This document shows, one piece after another, positions 45,096 through 55,272 of a stretch of 64,000 nt of DNA. A program made the position numbers and the translations under genes. The notes under the pieces were generated by a model. That model saw only the letters and a list, made by a program, of their open reading frames with translations. It made no database searches and was not told the origin of the DNA. The stretch comes from Ixodes scapularis. Taxonomy: Eukaryota; Arthropoda; Arachnida; Ixodida; Ixodidae. Location of the stretch: NCBI RefSeq assembly GCF_016920785.2, contig NW_024609880.1, positions 61,939,830-62,003,829 on the forward strand, given 5' to 3'. Every line of letters begins with the position of its first letter. Within the stretch, counting starts at the first letter, position 1.

Positions 45096-45215
45096 ATAGG
45101 CTGCTAAGACCCGCAACCTTGATGGTGCGGAATACACGTTTCGAAATAACTATGGAAGCTCGCCGTCAGCACGCGCTCAGCAGTCGCGCACACAACTAGG
45201 GCCGCCAGTGAACAC
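45096..45215 (+). repeat. Dispersed repeat D, copy
   Basis: TAGGCTGCTAAGACCCGCAA, then ATGGAAGCTCGCCGTCAGCA and CGCGCTCAGCAGTCGCGCAC, matching the copies at 38545 and 41875. Confidence 0.65.
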
Positions 45216-45518
45216 TCCCAGTTCGCGACACGAGCAAAACGAACGGCACTTAGCGGAAACACACTGAACTGAACGGAACAGGTCCTTTCGTGAATAGACC
45301 TCTTACAAAATTGAAGCGGTCCTAACGACGTAGTGCCGTGCAAAGCATCTTGTGAACCCCTCGCCTACAGTTTCAGTTTCGATTTGCCAACCTTACTTGA
45401 CGACATCCCTATACGATCAGATACAGTGCTTGCGTTTTGGAATATGTGACTGTCCTTAAATTTATCTTAAAATGTAGGTGTTATCTACCAATACAAATTA
45501 AATCCTAAAGCACGTGTT

Positions 45519-45563
45519 TTGTGTGTGTGTGCGTGTGAGCGCGTGGGGGGGGGGAGGAAGGGG
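45519..45563 (+). repeat. GT/GC microsatellite and G run
   Basis: GTGTGTGTGTGCGTGTGAGCGCG followed by a G9 and GGAAGG tract. Confidence 0.8.
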
Positions 45564-45992
45564 GGCTTTGACATGCCAGAGTTTGTGCGCATGAAAACAG
45601 GACAACGAAGACACATTTAGAAGAAAACTTATACAAGTCTGGTCATCCTCTTCCCTCTCGTCAATACGCTTCTTAAGTTTCTTTAATTTGCCGGGACGGT
45701 CGTGCTTCGCTCTGCACTGGTAGCCAGGCCTCCAGGAAGGTATAGGACGCGACCTCCCGTACTCCTACCCCCCGCTTAGCCAGGTCATTATACGACCACT
45801 GGACGTTTGTGTTAAACGGGGGTTCTCACGAGGATGAATGGGTGCAATTCAAAGCGAGCAATGATTTTATTTTCGTGCAGTGCTGAGAAACATCACTTCA
45901 TAAACGGGGTGATCGAACCCAAAACCATGTCACTCCTCATTAAGGCAACGCACGCAGTGTTTGCACGCAGGGATTATTGTAAATATACTTCG

Positions 45993-46160
45993 TTTCATGA
46001 GCATCGTACCGGCGTGCGGTCGTGTATCACTACTGCGTGATGCACGTTAAAGACCCCAGGCTAGCGGCTGTACCGCACTGGCTAAATTGCTCATCTACAG
46101 CTGGGAGACTCGTCGCCCCTGTGAGGCAGACCAAGTTCTAGGCTGTATAAACACACACAC
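45993..46160 (+). repeat. tRNA-derived SINE A, body copy
   Basis: Close match to 42538-42700 without the tRNA head: CATCGTACCGGCGTGCGGTC, GATGCACGTTAAAGACCCCA, CTAAATTGCTCATCTACAGC, then GAGGCAGACCAAGTTCTAGG and a short CA run. Confidence 0.8.
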
Positions 46161-46172
46161 AACCCAATTTTT

Positions 46173-46343
46173 TATACTTCGTTTCACTTTATCTGGGAGC
46201 GAAGCCAAAGCTAGAAGCGCGAGACCAGCGCCTTTTGCGCTTCTCCCCAGCTCGCGCGCTCGAGCAAAGCCTGAACTCATGGAGCTTTCGTGCTCGCGCT
46301 TTCACCTTTGCCTTCGCTCGCACATAAGGTGAAACGAAGTATA
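46173..46343. mobile_element. TA-site foldback MITE family, copy C
   Basis: 171 bases with ends TATACTTCGTTTCACTTTAT and ATAAGGTGAAACGAAGTATA, inner arms GGGAGCGAAGCCAAAGC and GCCTTCGCTCGCAC. It inserted immediately downstream of a SINE A body. Confidence 0.85.
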
Positions 46344-46404
46344 GACCATTCTACTCGCCGCTTGTGGCTTCCGTGATTACATGTTGTCGGCGGTCGGCGC
46401 GATG

Positions 46405-46540
46405 GCACAGACAGTATGTGTTTATCAACATTCATCAGCGCCACAGTCCTTGCATTGCTTCCGCAAAGATGGTCAAGCCTCTGGAAGCTGGCTTACACCA
46501 ACACATCGCCGCAGGTTTGAAACGTACAAAATGAATAATC
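46405..46540 (-). repeat. Dispersed repeat E, copy 2
   Basis: Reverse complement of 39524-39640: TACGTTTCAAACCTGCGGCG, ATGTGTTGGTGTAAGCC, CTTCCAGAGGCTTG, AATGCAAGGACTG. Confidence 0.6.
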
Positions 46541-46601
46541 GGGGCAAACAACTTTATCGTAATAGCGTTAAAGTTGTTTGATCACTTTCATTCCACCTGA
46601 T

Positions 46602-46940
46602 AGCGTTAAAGAACTCGTTTCCTAGAAAACCCGGCGATGGTGGCGTGACCCGAAAAAGCTGATTGGTCGATAAGGTCATGACGTCACTGCCACATGACCC
46701 CGCGCGGGAATTTCGAACAACTCACAACGCTCACGTGATACGTGACGCCACGTGTGGAATGAAAGTGATTAAAACGTTACACGTAACGCGAATTAAAGGT
46801 CGCTGCATGTCTCAAATGATTTCACTTTATAAAGTAATTCCTTTGCCTTAAAGACCAATTTCAAGAATATTAGGCGGGATCCGAACCCAAGACACTTAGT
46901 TGCGCGTCAGACAGGCTACCGACTAGTACAAGCAAGGCAC
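46602..46940 (-). repeat. tRNA-related SINE B, copy 2
   Basis: In reverse complement: a remnant A box (TAGTCGGTAGC), CTGTCTGACGCGCAACTAAG, B box (TTGGGTTCGGATCCCGCC), then the same body as 34297-34640 (GAAATCATTTGAGACATGC, CACTTTCATTCCACACGTGG, CCCGCGCGGGGTCATGTGGC, GACCAATCAGC) ending near AACGAGTTCTTTAACGCTAT. Confidence 0.75.
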
Positions 46941-47185
46941 GCTTGCACGGCGAATGAGAAGGTGATGCGAACGGGATCCAATAATGCTATCTTGTTCTAG
47001 CCGTAAAGGCGAAGCTTAAGGCGTCCTCCAACTTTTGAGTCCAATGCTTGCCTGCTGAAACCCGAGCGTTTTGCGCTCAGTTGGCACGTGGCATGGCATC
47101 ACCTCTTTTAGACCGCCATATAGTCCCCGCTAGGGGTGACCCATATGAAGGACGCTGGACTCGGGTAGAGTCACTGCAAACATAA

Positions 47186-47265
47186 GAAACGCAGGGCGTG
47201 GCGAGTTTCAAGCATCTTATATTATCACTCCGCAGTCAATGAGATTGAGGCATTAGCTCATAAAA
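47186..47265 (+). repeat. Dispersed repeat G, copy 2
   Basis: TAAGAAACGCAGGGCGTGGC and 50-60 following bases resemble 28462-28545. It lies directly next to the 3' end of the minus-strand frame at 47258-47687. Confidence 0.4.
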
Positions 47266-47687
47266 ACGCCGGAGAACAAATGATGGAGCAAGAAGCGTGA
47301 ACGTGCGTCCTGCCTTTCTTGTCGGCTGCCACTGGTTCACTCGCAGGATCGGCTGCAGGGCTCTTCCACTCTGCCTCAATGCGTTTGATTCTTTCAGTGA
47401 CATCAGAGTACCTGATTCGCTCGTGTAATAGAGTCATGCGGTCGTTGAACGTTTCCCTCGCTCTCCCATGGCTTTTGCGAATGTTTCTTTGCAGTAAAAG
47501 CCACAAGATATGGTCATATTGTATAGTCACAGGGTTATTAAGCGGCTTTCCGCTTTTTGCGATAACAAAGGTGCTATCGCGCAAGTTTTCACTGTGGCAT
47601 AAATCGGCAAAGAGTTGGGCCTTGAATCTTGGAGCCTCCTGCCCGCAGATAATTCTTTCATCGTGTCTCCAACGGACGCCCCCGTGA
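47258..47687 (-). CDS. Protein-like frame, unidentified, possibly element-derived
   Basis: On the minus strand a frame runs uninterrupted from just after a TAA near 47690 to a TGA at 47258-47260, about 140 codons. It has no in-frame ATG near its beginning, so it would be an exon or a truncated protein. Its composition is protein-like: RIICGQEAPRFKAQLFADL, then GKPLNNPVTIQYDHILWLLL, and a basic helical part (GRARETFNDRMTLLHERIRY, then RIKRIEAEWKS). I recognise no family. A short repeat (G) shared with 28462 abuts its end, and an AT-rich interval follows, so a decayed mobile-element protein is likely. A short exon of a host gene is the alternative. Confidence 0.4.
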
Positions 47688-47736
47688 CCTTAGTAAGATG
47701 TATCAGCTGTATGACTGCGGGTACGTGGAGCACACC

Positions 47737-48890
47737 TTATTGTTGTTGTTTTTTCTCTGGCATTTTGGTACTTCTACTACCGGCACTAGAATTCCGCTTG
47801 ATCCCCGCGTTCGGGCTCAGTCGCTGCTTCGGCGGACTTATCTCGGTACAGGGTCCGAGTTCGACGATGCACGCGAAACTGTCGACCCTAGACCCCGATG
47901 TCGGACTGAGCAGCCATGGCAACCTAACAACCCCCGTCTCCAACCGTGAGCGAGCCAGCCAGAACACTTTAACAAGGCCTTCTTTCATCATTGATGTATT
48001 TGTATTATCTCGGGGTTTGTCCTACATCAGATGTTTCTTCTGTCTGATAATACTGCCTGTCTCACGCATGTTTTTTTTTATCGTCATTATTTTTGTCGCT
48101 TTGTTTAAGCCCAGCGGTGTTAGGCACATGCACACAGAGCACACACAACACTGCGTCCTTATGAACATCGTAACGGATAATCCTACTTTGGAAAAGCCTT
48201 AACTTCTTTTTTAGTTTTCATTTTTTTTTTCGGGAATGTTTCACGCGAATAAAAAACAGAAATATAAAAAAACAACGTTCTAGTAGAATACTGTCTTTAG
48301 TCTGCGTAAAAAAGCACGTTCTTTTTTTTTTCCTTTACGTTTGTAAATACCGCGGCTCACATACAATGCTGGTCAGTCTTTTTTTCTTTTTTTTTTTTTT
48401 TTTTACCCAATGCTTAGTTTTGGACAGGATTCCTAAGCCTCTCTGGAACGCGATCACTCACAAAGAACCTGACATTTTAAGCTTACTCGCATCGAGGGGG
48501 AAGCGAAACACACCAAAGATTTTTTCTTTTACATTCATGGGAAACAGACTTTCTTTTACATTCATGCGAAACTAATGTTGAGAAGAGTTTTAATATACGA
48601 CACGAATAAAATGCCATGAATACGATATCGGATAACCTCACCGAATTGCGCATTATTTTAGGCAACTTTTCTTAAATCTTGTTTATATATAAATACATAT
48701 ATGACGAACCGCGTAGCTGAGGTGAACTGAAATCAACGGTGCATTACGTGCGTACTGAAACGACCATTAGGGATTAGAGCTCTATAGCACCAAAATAAGA
48801 ATGTACTAGCTTACTACTTCATACACACAAGCACTGAGAGCCATCCGGCTTAACACACTCATCATCCCCGCCCGACATTTCCTCTGTCGT
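47737..48890. other. Non-coding stretch, T-rich tracts
   Basis: T-rich tracts occur at 48323-48332 and 48378-48404. A 26-base direct repeat (CTTTTACATTCATGSGAAAC) lies at about 48527-48572. The 195-codon plus frame at 47615-48202 overlaps the better minus frame at its start and has no domain. Confidence 0.4.
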
Positions 48891-48894
48891 TTCA

Positions 48895-49370
48895 GATCAG
48901 ATCCCTCCTGCCCCAGCTGGAGAGCAAGTTCGTCGGCTTCTTTTGCATAAGTTGTGGTGACGTCAGAACACCGATCTCAGACTGGTTCTGAATGAAGAAT
49001 AGTAGGGAGACTTCAAGGCAGGCAGCTTACTTTGAGGTCTTCGCGCCATCCTTCAATCAGAGCCAATGTGAACACTACGTCTTTCTGACGTTACCGTAAC
49101 TCCTCGGCCAGAAGCAGACGACTTGCTCACCGCACTGCACCTGCTTACACGCGAACGTTGAGCATCTCCTGTCCGCTTGCCCCACAGCCATCCGATCCTT
49201 CCCCTGCCCTCCTCCCTACGTCCTCTACACTGGGGTGTATGGCTAGCCTCGGCGGCTCTTGTCGATCAGCTGGCTCTGATCCGCTTAGCGGAGGAGCACC
49301 TCTAGGGAGTTTATATGGCCCAAAATAAAGTAATTTCCTTGTCTCGTTCTCTCTTTCTCTCTAGCAGCAG
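48895..49370 (+). pseudogene. Possible LINE 3'-end relic
   Basis: Frame-switched translation gives ANVEHLLSACPTAI, reminiscent of the C-terminal HxxxxCP motif after the RT or RNase H of several LINEs. It is followed by an ACTGGGGTGTATGGC stretch and an AATAAAGTAATTTC tail running into a CTCTTTCTCTCT pyrimidine run. Too decayed to place in a clade. Confidence 0.3.
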
Positions 49371-49499
49371 ATATATGATGTGGCGTCAACAAGTATAACT
49401 TGCTGACGCCACACTAATTCGGCTTTGGTAAAAACAAATCGAGTGAACCAGCATTCCTTGAACAAAAATAATATATACTTACACTATATGAAAACAAAG

Positions 49500-50560
49500 C
49501 CGCCGTTCTTGGTGTATTTGTTGATTTTTCAAATGTTTTTGACTTCTAAATCATGACATTTTGCATAAAAATCTTAACTACTACCGTAATCGGGACGTGT
49601 ATCATTGCTTCTAAAATCTTATTTATCTAATCGAAAGCTTGTCGTCCAGATAAACACTATGCGCTCAAAGGTGCAACAAGTGCTTTGTGGTGTGCCACAG
49701 GGTAGCATATTACGGCCACTGCTGCTCAACGTTTATCTTAACGATATCGTAAATATTAGCCCTACTGCCAAATTTATAATATGTGCGGATGATACGAGCA
49801 TATTTTTCTCTGGCCATGATAATCAATAACTTATAAGTCGGTGTAATGACACAATGAAAACACTCGAGAACTGGTCGGCAGCTCATTCTATGCAGGTAAA
49901 TGAAAGAAAAACAAAGGCGGTTCTATTCGGATCCAAAAACAAGCCCGTTCCCACACATCCAGAAATATTCCTTAATTCACGTCGTATCAAAGAGATCGAT
50001 TATTTCAGGTGTCTCGGTGTCATATTTCCCGCCGACATACTGTGGGACGTTCATGTGAACTACCTCCTGACAAAAATAGCTCAAATTACTGGCATAACTG
50101 GACGCATTAGAACTTTCCTTTCCACACAAGTTAAGTTGCTTCTTTATAATTCACGGTTTTACTCACACTTAAACTATTGTCAACTAGTGTGGGGGACAAC
50201 TACATGTTCAAACCTACAGCCTATTAATTTCTTACAAAAGAAATATGTTGGGCACATCTATTACGCTCCTTATGGAACACCAAGTTAAATTTTCTTTCGT
50301 CGTTCTTGCGTTGTAAGAGCACACAACCTATACAGATATCGTTTCAGTGCCCGCGATAAATCATAAACACCTAAAAATCTAAGTAATATACGTAAGCTGT
50401 CCCAACTACAAATAAATACCTGTAGTTACTCTACCAGACACAAAGAGAGCTGGGTAGTTCCTACAACTCAACTAAACTCCGCAAATAAAATGTTTCCGTT
50501 ATCTATTACCATCCCTATTAAACAACTACCACCATGTTCGTATTTATCTGTACACCTTAC
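49500..50560 (+). pseudogene. CR1/L2-like LINE reverse transcriptase fragment
   Basis: RT domain fragment with several frameshifts. The order of motifs is: FVDFSNVFDF at about 49515-49545 (the usual DFSKAFD motif); LLKSYLSNRKLVVQINTMRS; GVPQGSILRPLLLNVYLNDI at 49690-49750; FIICADDTSIFF at about 49775-49810 (YADD-type catalytic motif with C for Y, both aspartates kept); then a second frame from 49854 with LENWSAAHSMQVNERKTKAV and LNYCQLVWGTTT up to 50288. A decayed C-terminal part (VVRAHNLYRYRFSARDKS) runs to about 50560. No endonuclease lies upstream, so it is 5' truncated. The motif order and the FxCLGV segment resemble CR1/L2-type elements. It is inactive. Confidence 0.8.
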
Positions 50561-50619
50561 AATATAGCGAATATAGCGAATAGCAATATACGATATGTTT
50601 TTATGCACAATGCATAAAA

Positions 50620-50628
<9 letters not shown>

Positions 50629-50713
<85 letters not shown>
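50629..50713. repeat. (AT)n microsatellite
   Basis: About 85 bases of uninterrupted AT dinucleotides, directly following the LINE relic and ending 26 bases before the element at 50740. Confidence 0.95.
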
Positions 50714-50716
<3 letters not shown>

Positions 50717-50739
50717 GTCTATCGATCTTTTTTATATAT

Positions 50740-51269
50740 CAGGGTGTTTCAGAGAACGCAGGCCAAGTCGCTCCTCCGAAAACTACTCATCGCAACAAAA
50801 AAAGGCTTGTGGCGCTTTGGTCCTGGGCCAGGGGCCCATTTACAAAAATAATTAAGGTCCAGGATAATTAACTTGTTAATTATTTTTGCGTAATTAACTT
50901 TTTTAATATTGTGTTTAAGGGCATGGTTTAAACTGGAAAAATGCTCAGCATCATCGAAAAACACTAAATAAACAAATCGCAGAACGATAGAAGGCATGCG
51001 CAGCATTTTACGGCTTTCTGAGAAACCGCACAAATCCGACGGGTTTTTGAAGTTTCGGCTTGCTATCGGAGCGCATCTCAGCCTCGGCGGCACCGCGCCC
51101 CGTGGAGAGATAGTGCAACCAGCCTCTGCCGCGTCGCGCGATGACAGCGCAGCAGAAGTTAGTCTGGTCCTGGGCCCCTGGCCCAGGACCAAAACGACAC
51201 AAGCCTTTGTTTGTTGCGACGCGTAGTTTTCGCAATATCGAATTTGTTCACCTTCCGTGAAACACCCTG
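50740..51269. mobile_element. Inverted-repeat element with CAGGGTGTTTCA ends
   Basis: The left end (CAGGGTGTTTCA, then GAAAACTACTCATCGCAACA, AAAGGCTTGTGGCG and TGGTCCTGGGCCAGGGGCCC) recurs inverted at the right end, giving imperfect arms of about 95-100 bases around about 330 bases of unique DNA. TAT flanks both sides. The 147-codon minus frame inside has no domain and includes the arms, so I do not call it. Non-autonomous; superfamily unknown. Confidence 0.8.
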
Positions 51270-52529
51270 TATGTGATTACCGTTTGATATATATGCTCTA
51301 AGATATGATTAAAAAACCTTGTCGCAAAAAAGCCTGGTTATTGTGTTTCATTACTGGCAAGCTCAGAAATGTATTTACCATTAAAAGCGACATCCTTGGA
51401 ATTGGTAAAACATTTTATATTTCCTCTCTTAATTAACAACCTACAAATGACTACATGACTATGTCGATAATGACAGAGTCATTATCGACAGCGTAATGTA
51501 GTCATCGATACTGACAGCGACCAGTTGGTAACCAATTTTAGAGAAAAGCATCTGGAAAACAAAAGCTTGCTTTTTTAAGGCAGCCAGACGTTTGAAGTTT
51601 CGTCTAAAAGGATTTAGCAGACCTAAGCAAGATTTAGAACCTTTCAGTAGCGTATGGACTTTTATACTTTTATTAGAGTTCCAGTCGCAAACAAGCAGTG
51701 CATCGAGACCTTTGGTGCATGAAAGAAGGCTTGTTCTATAAATGCATAGTCAGCAGGAAGTTATTAGACCTTCAAATGGGCGTCTTGTATTTACAATGAA
51801 TGGGTTATATGGGCGGTGCTGGGAAACTGCTAAGATGATATTGGTCAAATTCGGTACGATCGAGTGATTGCCCCAAAACACATGGGAAGATCATTCATCC
51901 ATATGGCAAGACACTGAAGGGAGATTTGAACTGAAGAAATCTGTTGCAAACATTTCCCATTGAATTCGTTATTCCGAAAGGTTCACTCACATTAGCTGAC
52001 AAAACAGACAGAACAACACTTAACGCGGGTAGGTTCTCCAGCGCGAAGGTTCAGACGCACTCAGGATGTCGAAGTCTGCAGCGCGAGTTTTGTACCACGT
52101 GGTGCCCAGCTGCGTCACAACTATGAATTGGGTCGCCACACCCACTCGCCAGCGCATGAAGCCCGGTTCGATCCATCGGTTCGAATGTAAAACATACAAA
52201 AGTCCAAGTGCTAAAATCAAACAGAGTATATTCTATTCCAATGAACCTACAATAAACATCGGGCAACTTGACGTCCCTCCAAAATTCACCGCGCACCAAA
52301 TCATTGGTTAAAATTGGCTGGCTTGGGCATTTCGCTAAATGCATTGAAGGTTGGATAGTCCTTGGTGAGGATCTTATCGCGCTGCTATTCGAAATTCTTC
52401 AGCGCCCCCTAGATTGCTTTACTAATGCGCAGTTCGAAACCCCACTGCGCATCCCAGATCCTACGTGGAGGAGGGGAGGGGTGAGGGAGTGTTGGCGCTC
52501 CTCTTAACCTATCCCTCCTTTCCCAACCC
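51270..52529. other. Non-coding stretch with one hairpin
   Basis: Contains the hairpin at 51449-51503. GGTTCGATCC and GGTTCGAATG near 52160-52185 look B-box-like but lack an A box at the right distance. No gene. Confidence 0.4.
51449..51503. repeat. 55-base hairpin
   Basis: GACTACATGACTATGTCGAT and AATGACA pair with TCATTATCGACAGCGTAATGTAGTC-type bases across a short GAG loop. Arms are about 26 bases with three or four mismatches. Confidence 0.6.
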
Positions 52530-52680
52530 GCGAATTGCCAACCCATTGGTCGCGCGCGCTATGACGTCAAACCATCAGCTTGAGCCCCGTTGCAGGCACT
52601 CTCTCCCATGGCGGCACGACCGACCACGAGCAAGCAAGGGCTGAATCCCACATAAAGCATAAAACAGTGTAAGTGCGAAC
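52530..52680 (+). promoter_or_regulatory. Promoter-like block with CCATTGGT, CRE-like site, ATGGCGG
   Basis: In order: CCATTGGTC (inverted CCAAT, about 52542), alternating CG, TGACGTCA (full CRE palindrome, about 52562), a CCCATGGCGGCACG start-like context (about 52608), and a donor ACAGT|GTAAGTGC (about 52670). The ATG frame stops after 15 codons. This looks like a broad promoter with an untranslated or short first exon reading rightward. No downstream exon is identified. Confidence 0.3.
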
Positions 52681-53228
52681 ACGACTTTGGCACGTTTTCG
52701 CGTTTTACAGGCGGACGTTAAAGTTTACCACATAGCTCAGCGCCCCTTTCCACCACTATAGTCGTTTTGATGACAGGTCTTCAATACCAAGTGAAAAGCA
52801 GATAAAGCCGACGATGGCTTGTTCGCGCTAGCAGTGCCGCGGGATGTACATACTCAAACCCAACGACGTCGACGCAAGCATATACACCTCCATCCGACGC
52901 GCACAGTACTGTTAGCGGCGCGGCATCCACTGTAACCGCCCGCTGACAAGGGTGGGGAGTCACTGCTGGAGATTCGGGATGGCGGACAAGGCAATTCTTC
53001 GGACGGTCGCGCGTTCTCCAATAGAGAGCATTGCGTGCTGCCGAATCAATCTCAATTCCCAGTAGACGCGGCCCGCGCGCCGCTGCGGGGAAGGAAGCAC
53101 CGGGAGCGTCGAGTCCGACTCCGGTTACGACCCCAGGGTTCCGATTTGCGACGGCGAAGACGACGGCGGACAGAGGAGACGGGGCCAAAGACTGTCGTCG
53201 TCGCCAGGCGACGACGGGGCTACGCTGC

Positions 53229-53419
53229 GTTCACCCCCAGGCTGACACTGCAGTGGAAGCTACATATTTGCCGGACCAATCAACCGCTTCACTTTCGTTA
53301 CCTGACTCCGCTCTTGGAGCGAGTTATGGCAGGAGAGTTTGATCACGTGAGGAAAAATCGACGTATGGCTTGTTGAAAGACCAGGTGGCTTCCACTGCGC
53401 TGTCAGCTTAGGGGTGAAC
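53229..53419. mobile_element. Inverted-repeat MITE-like element
   Basis: The 32-base ends GTTCACCCCCAGGCTGACAC... and the inverse at 53388-53419 agree at 28 of 32 positions, enclosing 191 bases without coding capacity. No clear target duplication. Single copy in the window. Confidence 0.6.
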
Positions 53420-55198
53420 GGGGTGCACCGATACGGCGACCAAGCAGTCGGACTGCTTTCACCTACCATTTCCTTTGGATCCCTTTATATATATATATAT
53501 TTTTACTTTATCTGCCATGAGACGGCCCGTTTTCTCGGGAGACACGGTCGCCGCGAAGGTATAGCACGTTTTTATACGGTGGGGAAAGGAGGTTTGGGGT
53601 TGGAAGGAGTATTACCAACGTCCGTCTTGCTCTTGTTTTTTTTTCCTTTTTAGATTAAGGGTGTTTATATTTTTCTTTTTTTTTAATTTGTTACTTGGAA
53701 TTGGTTTTGAATACGGGGTTGTAATATTGAGATGACCCGGAGCGGAGATGCGTTACATTTGTTTTTATCTCAGCTCTAGCGCACGCCGTACCCTGAGAAA
53801 TGCGGCTCTTTACGTATTTTGTTTTCAGTTCCTCACGATTAAGGAGTGTGTCAATTTCGTATTTTATTAAATACGATAACTAAAAAGACCACCGTTGCCT
53901 CCTTTTATTTTACATGGACCCGCACTCACTATAAGCTGTTTTGCAAAGATGACGATTGCCCTTCTCCAGAGGTGTCTGCAATGAATATTTCCGGTTAAAT
54001 TAACATTTCAAAACCGGTAAGGTCACCTTTGACGTTATTAGAATATGCTTTTATCCCATTGCCGCTGATAAGCGCAGAAAAACAGAATTGTTTTTCCCCT
54101 CTTTCAGCAACGGCCCGTTTAGGTTCGCCACTTACTGTCCTAGATGCGTGTCCCTTGATGTCGAAACTCCAGAAACGCGGATGTTCCGCGTTCGCACGCA
54201 GCAACCGTTGAATCCATACCTGTTTTCACTTCAACAAAAAAGGATGTTTTGCGCATTGTTCCTACGTGGCGCGAGATAGTCCTTACGAGATTCGGTTGTC
54301 GCAGGAAAAAGCGATGCTTTTGGCGTTTGGATTCTGTACGTCTTGATAAGATAACATATATCTAATCTAAAATTCACCTCCATATGTCTTCATTATCGAC
54401 ATAAAGGGGGAAATTAGTAATGTTCCGCGAGGAGCCGGACTTGTTTTACTTCGGTTCTTTAGGTGAAAACAGGTATAGAGCTGCTTCGTTTTGTCATAAT
54501 CATCATCATAAAAAATTCCGTTCTCTTTTTTTTTTTTTTTTTTTTTGCATCCTTTAGACACCAAGTTACGCGTTAATGACGGGGTTTTCTAACTTGTGTG
54601 ACGTTCAGAATACTAACAACGCTTCATGAACCCTTTCGCCGCAGAAACGATCCATAGCAAATCAGAAGGCAGTTGAACCCGCGGATTTAAGTATCATTCG
54701 ACCTCTTCAAATGCCCTCTACAAGTTCTTTGCGCCACTTGCCTTTTTGAATCCGGAACCAAACCCGTGTTCCAAATCCGTGTTGCAGCGCTGCAGCATAT
54801 AGACAGCAACTCGCCAGCAATCCTAAAATTGCTCGGAACACTGCCCTGTCCAAAGCGGGCCCAACATAACTCATAAAATCATGCTTGTAAACCTGCGGCA
54901 CTCCTGTTGTCAGAAAGCTCATTGTTGTTTATTGTCGTGACCCAAGATCGGGATGAAATAAGCATATTTTGAGAACGCGCAACCTTAGGTGAACTAAACA
55001 CTCTGTTTTGCGAATACTCCAAACTTTAGGATAAGTAGTTCCCACACAAACCGATTGTCAAAGGACAAGACGCTTTTCGCGAACTCAAACGTATCCGTAT
55101 CGACACCATAACAAATACCTCAGCTGGGAATACACCACCAATAAACATCTTAATTCACCACATTAAAAAAGTAGTGACGCTCCACAACGGAGCTTAAA
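53420..55198. other. Non-coding stretch
   Basis: A TA run lies at about 53486-53502 and T-rich tracts at about 53635-53690. A T run at 54526-54546 is read as Lys codons on the other strand. Overlapping frames near 53995-54279 have no domain. Confidence 0.45.
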
Positions 55199-55272
55199 CA
55201 TGCTCAGTGCGGTTCTTGAGCTGCAAACGAGCGTAGACTCATTCCGAAACAAAGCGACCAACCTAATGAGGA
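55199..55272 (+). CDS. Candidate short exon with GTAAGT donor
   Basis: An ATG at 55200 opens a frame of 24 codons reading LSAVLELQTSVDSFRNKATN, an amphipathic, coiled-coil-like segment, ending at ATGAGGAA|GTAAGT (GT at about 55273). The first-exon or retroelement ORF1-like reading is plausible, but there is no upstream promoter evidence and the segment is very short. Confidence 0.2.

Noticed and set aside
50749..51192. 147-codon minus frame within the CAGGGTG element
   Set aside because: It runs through the inverted arms and a T-rich middle and has no transposase motif.
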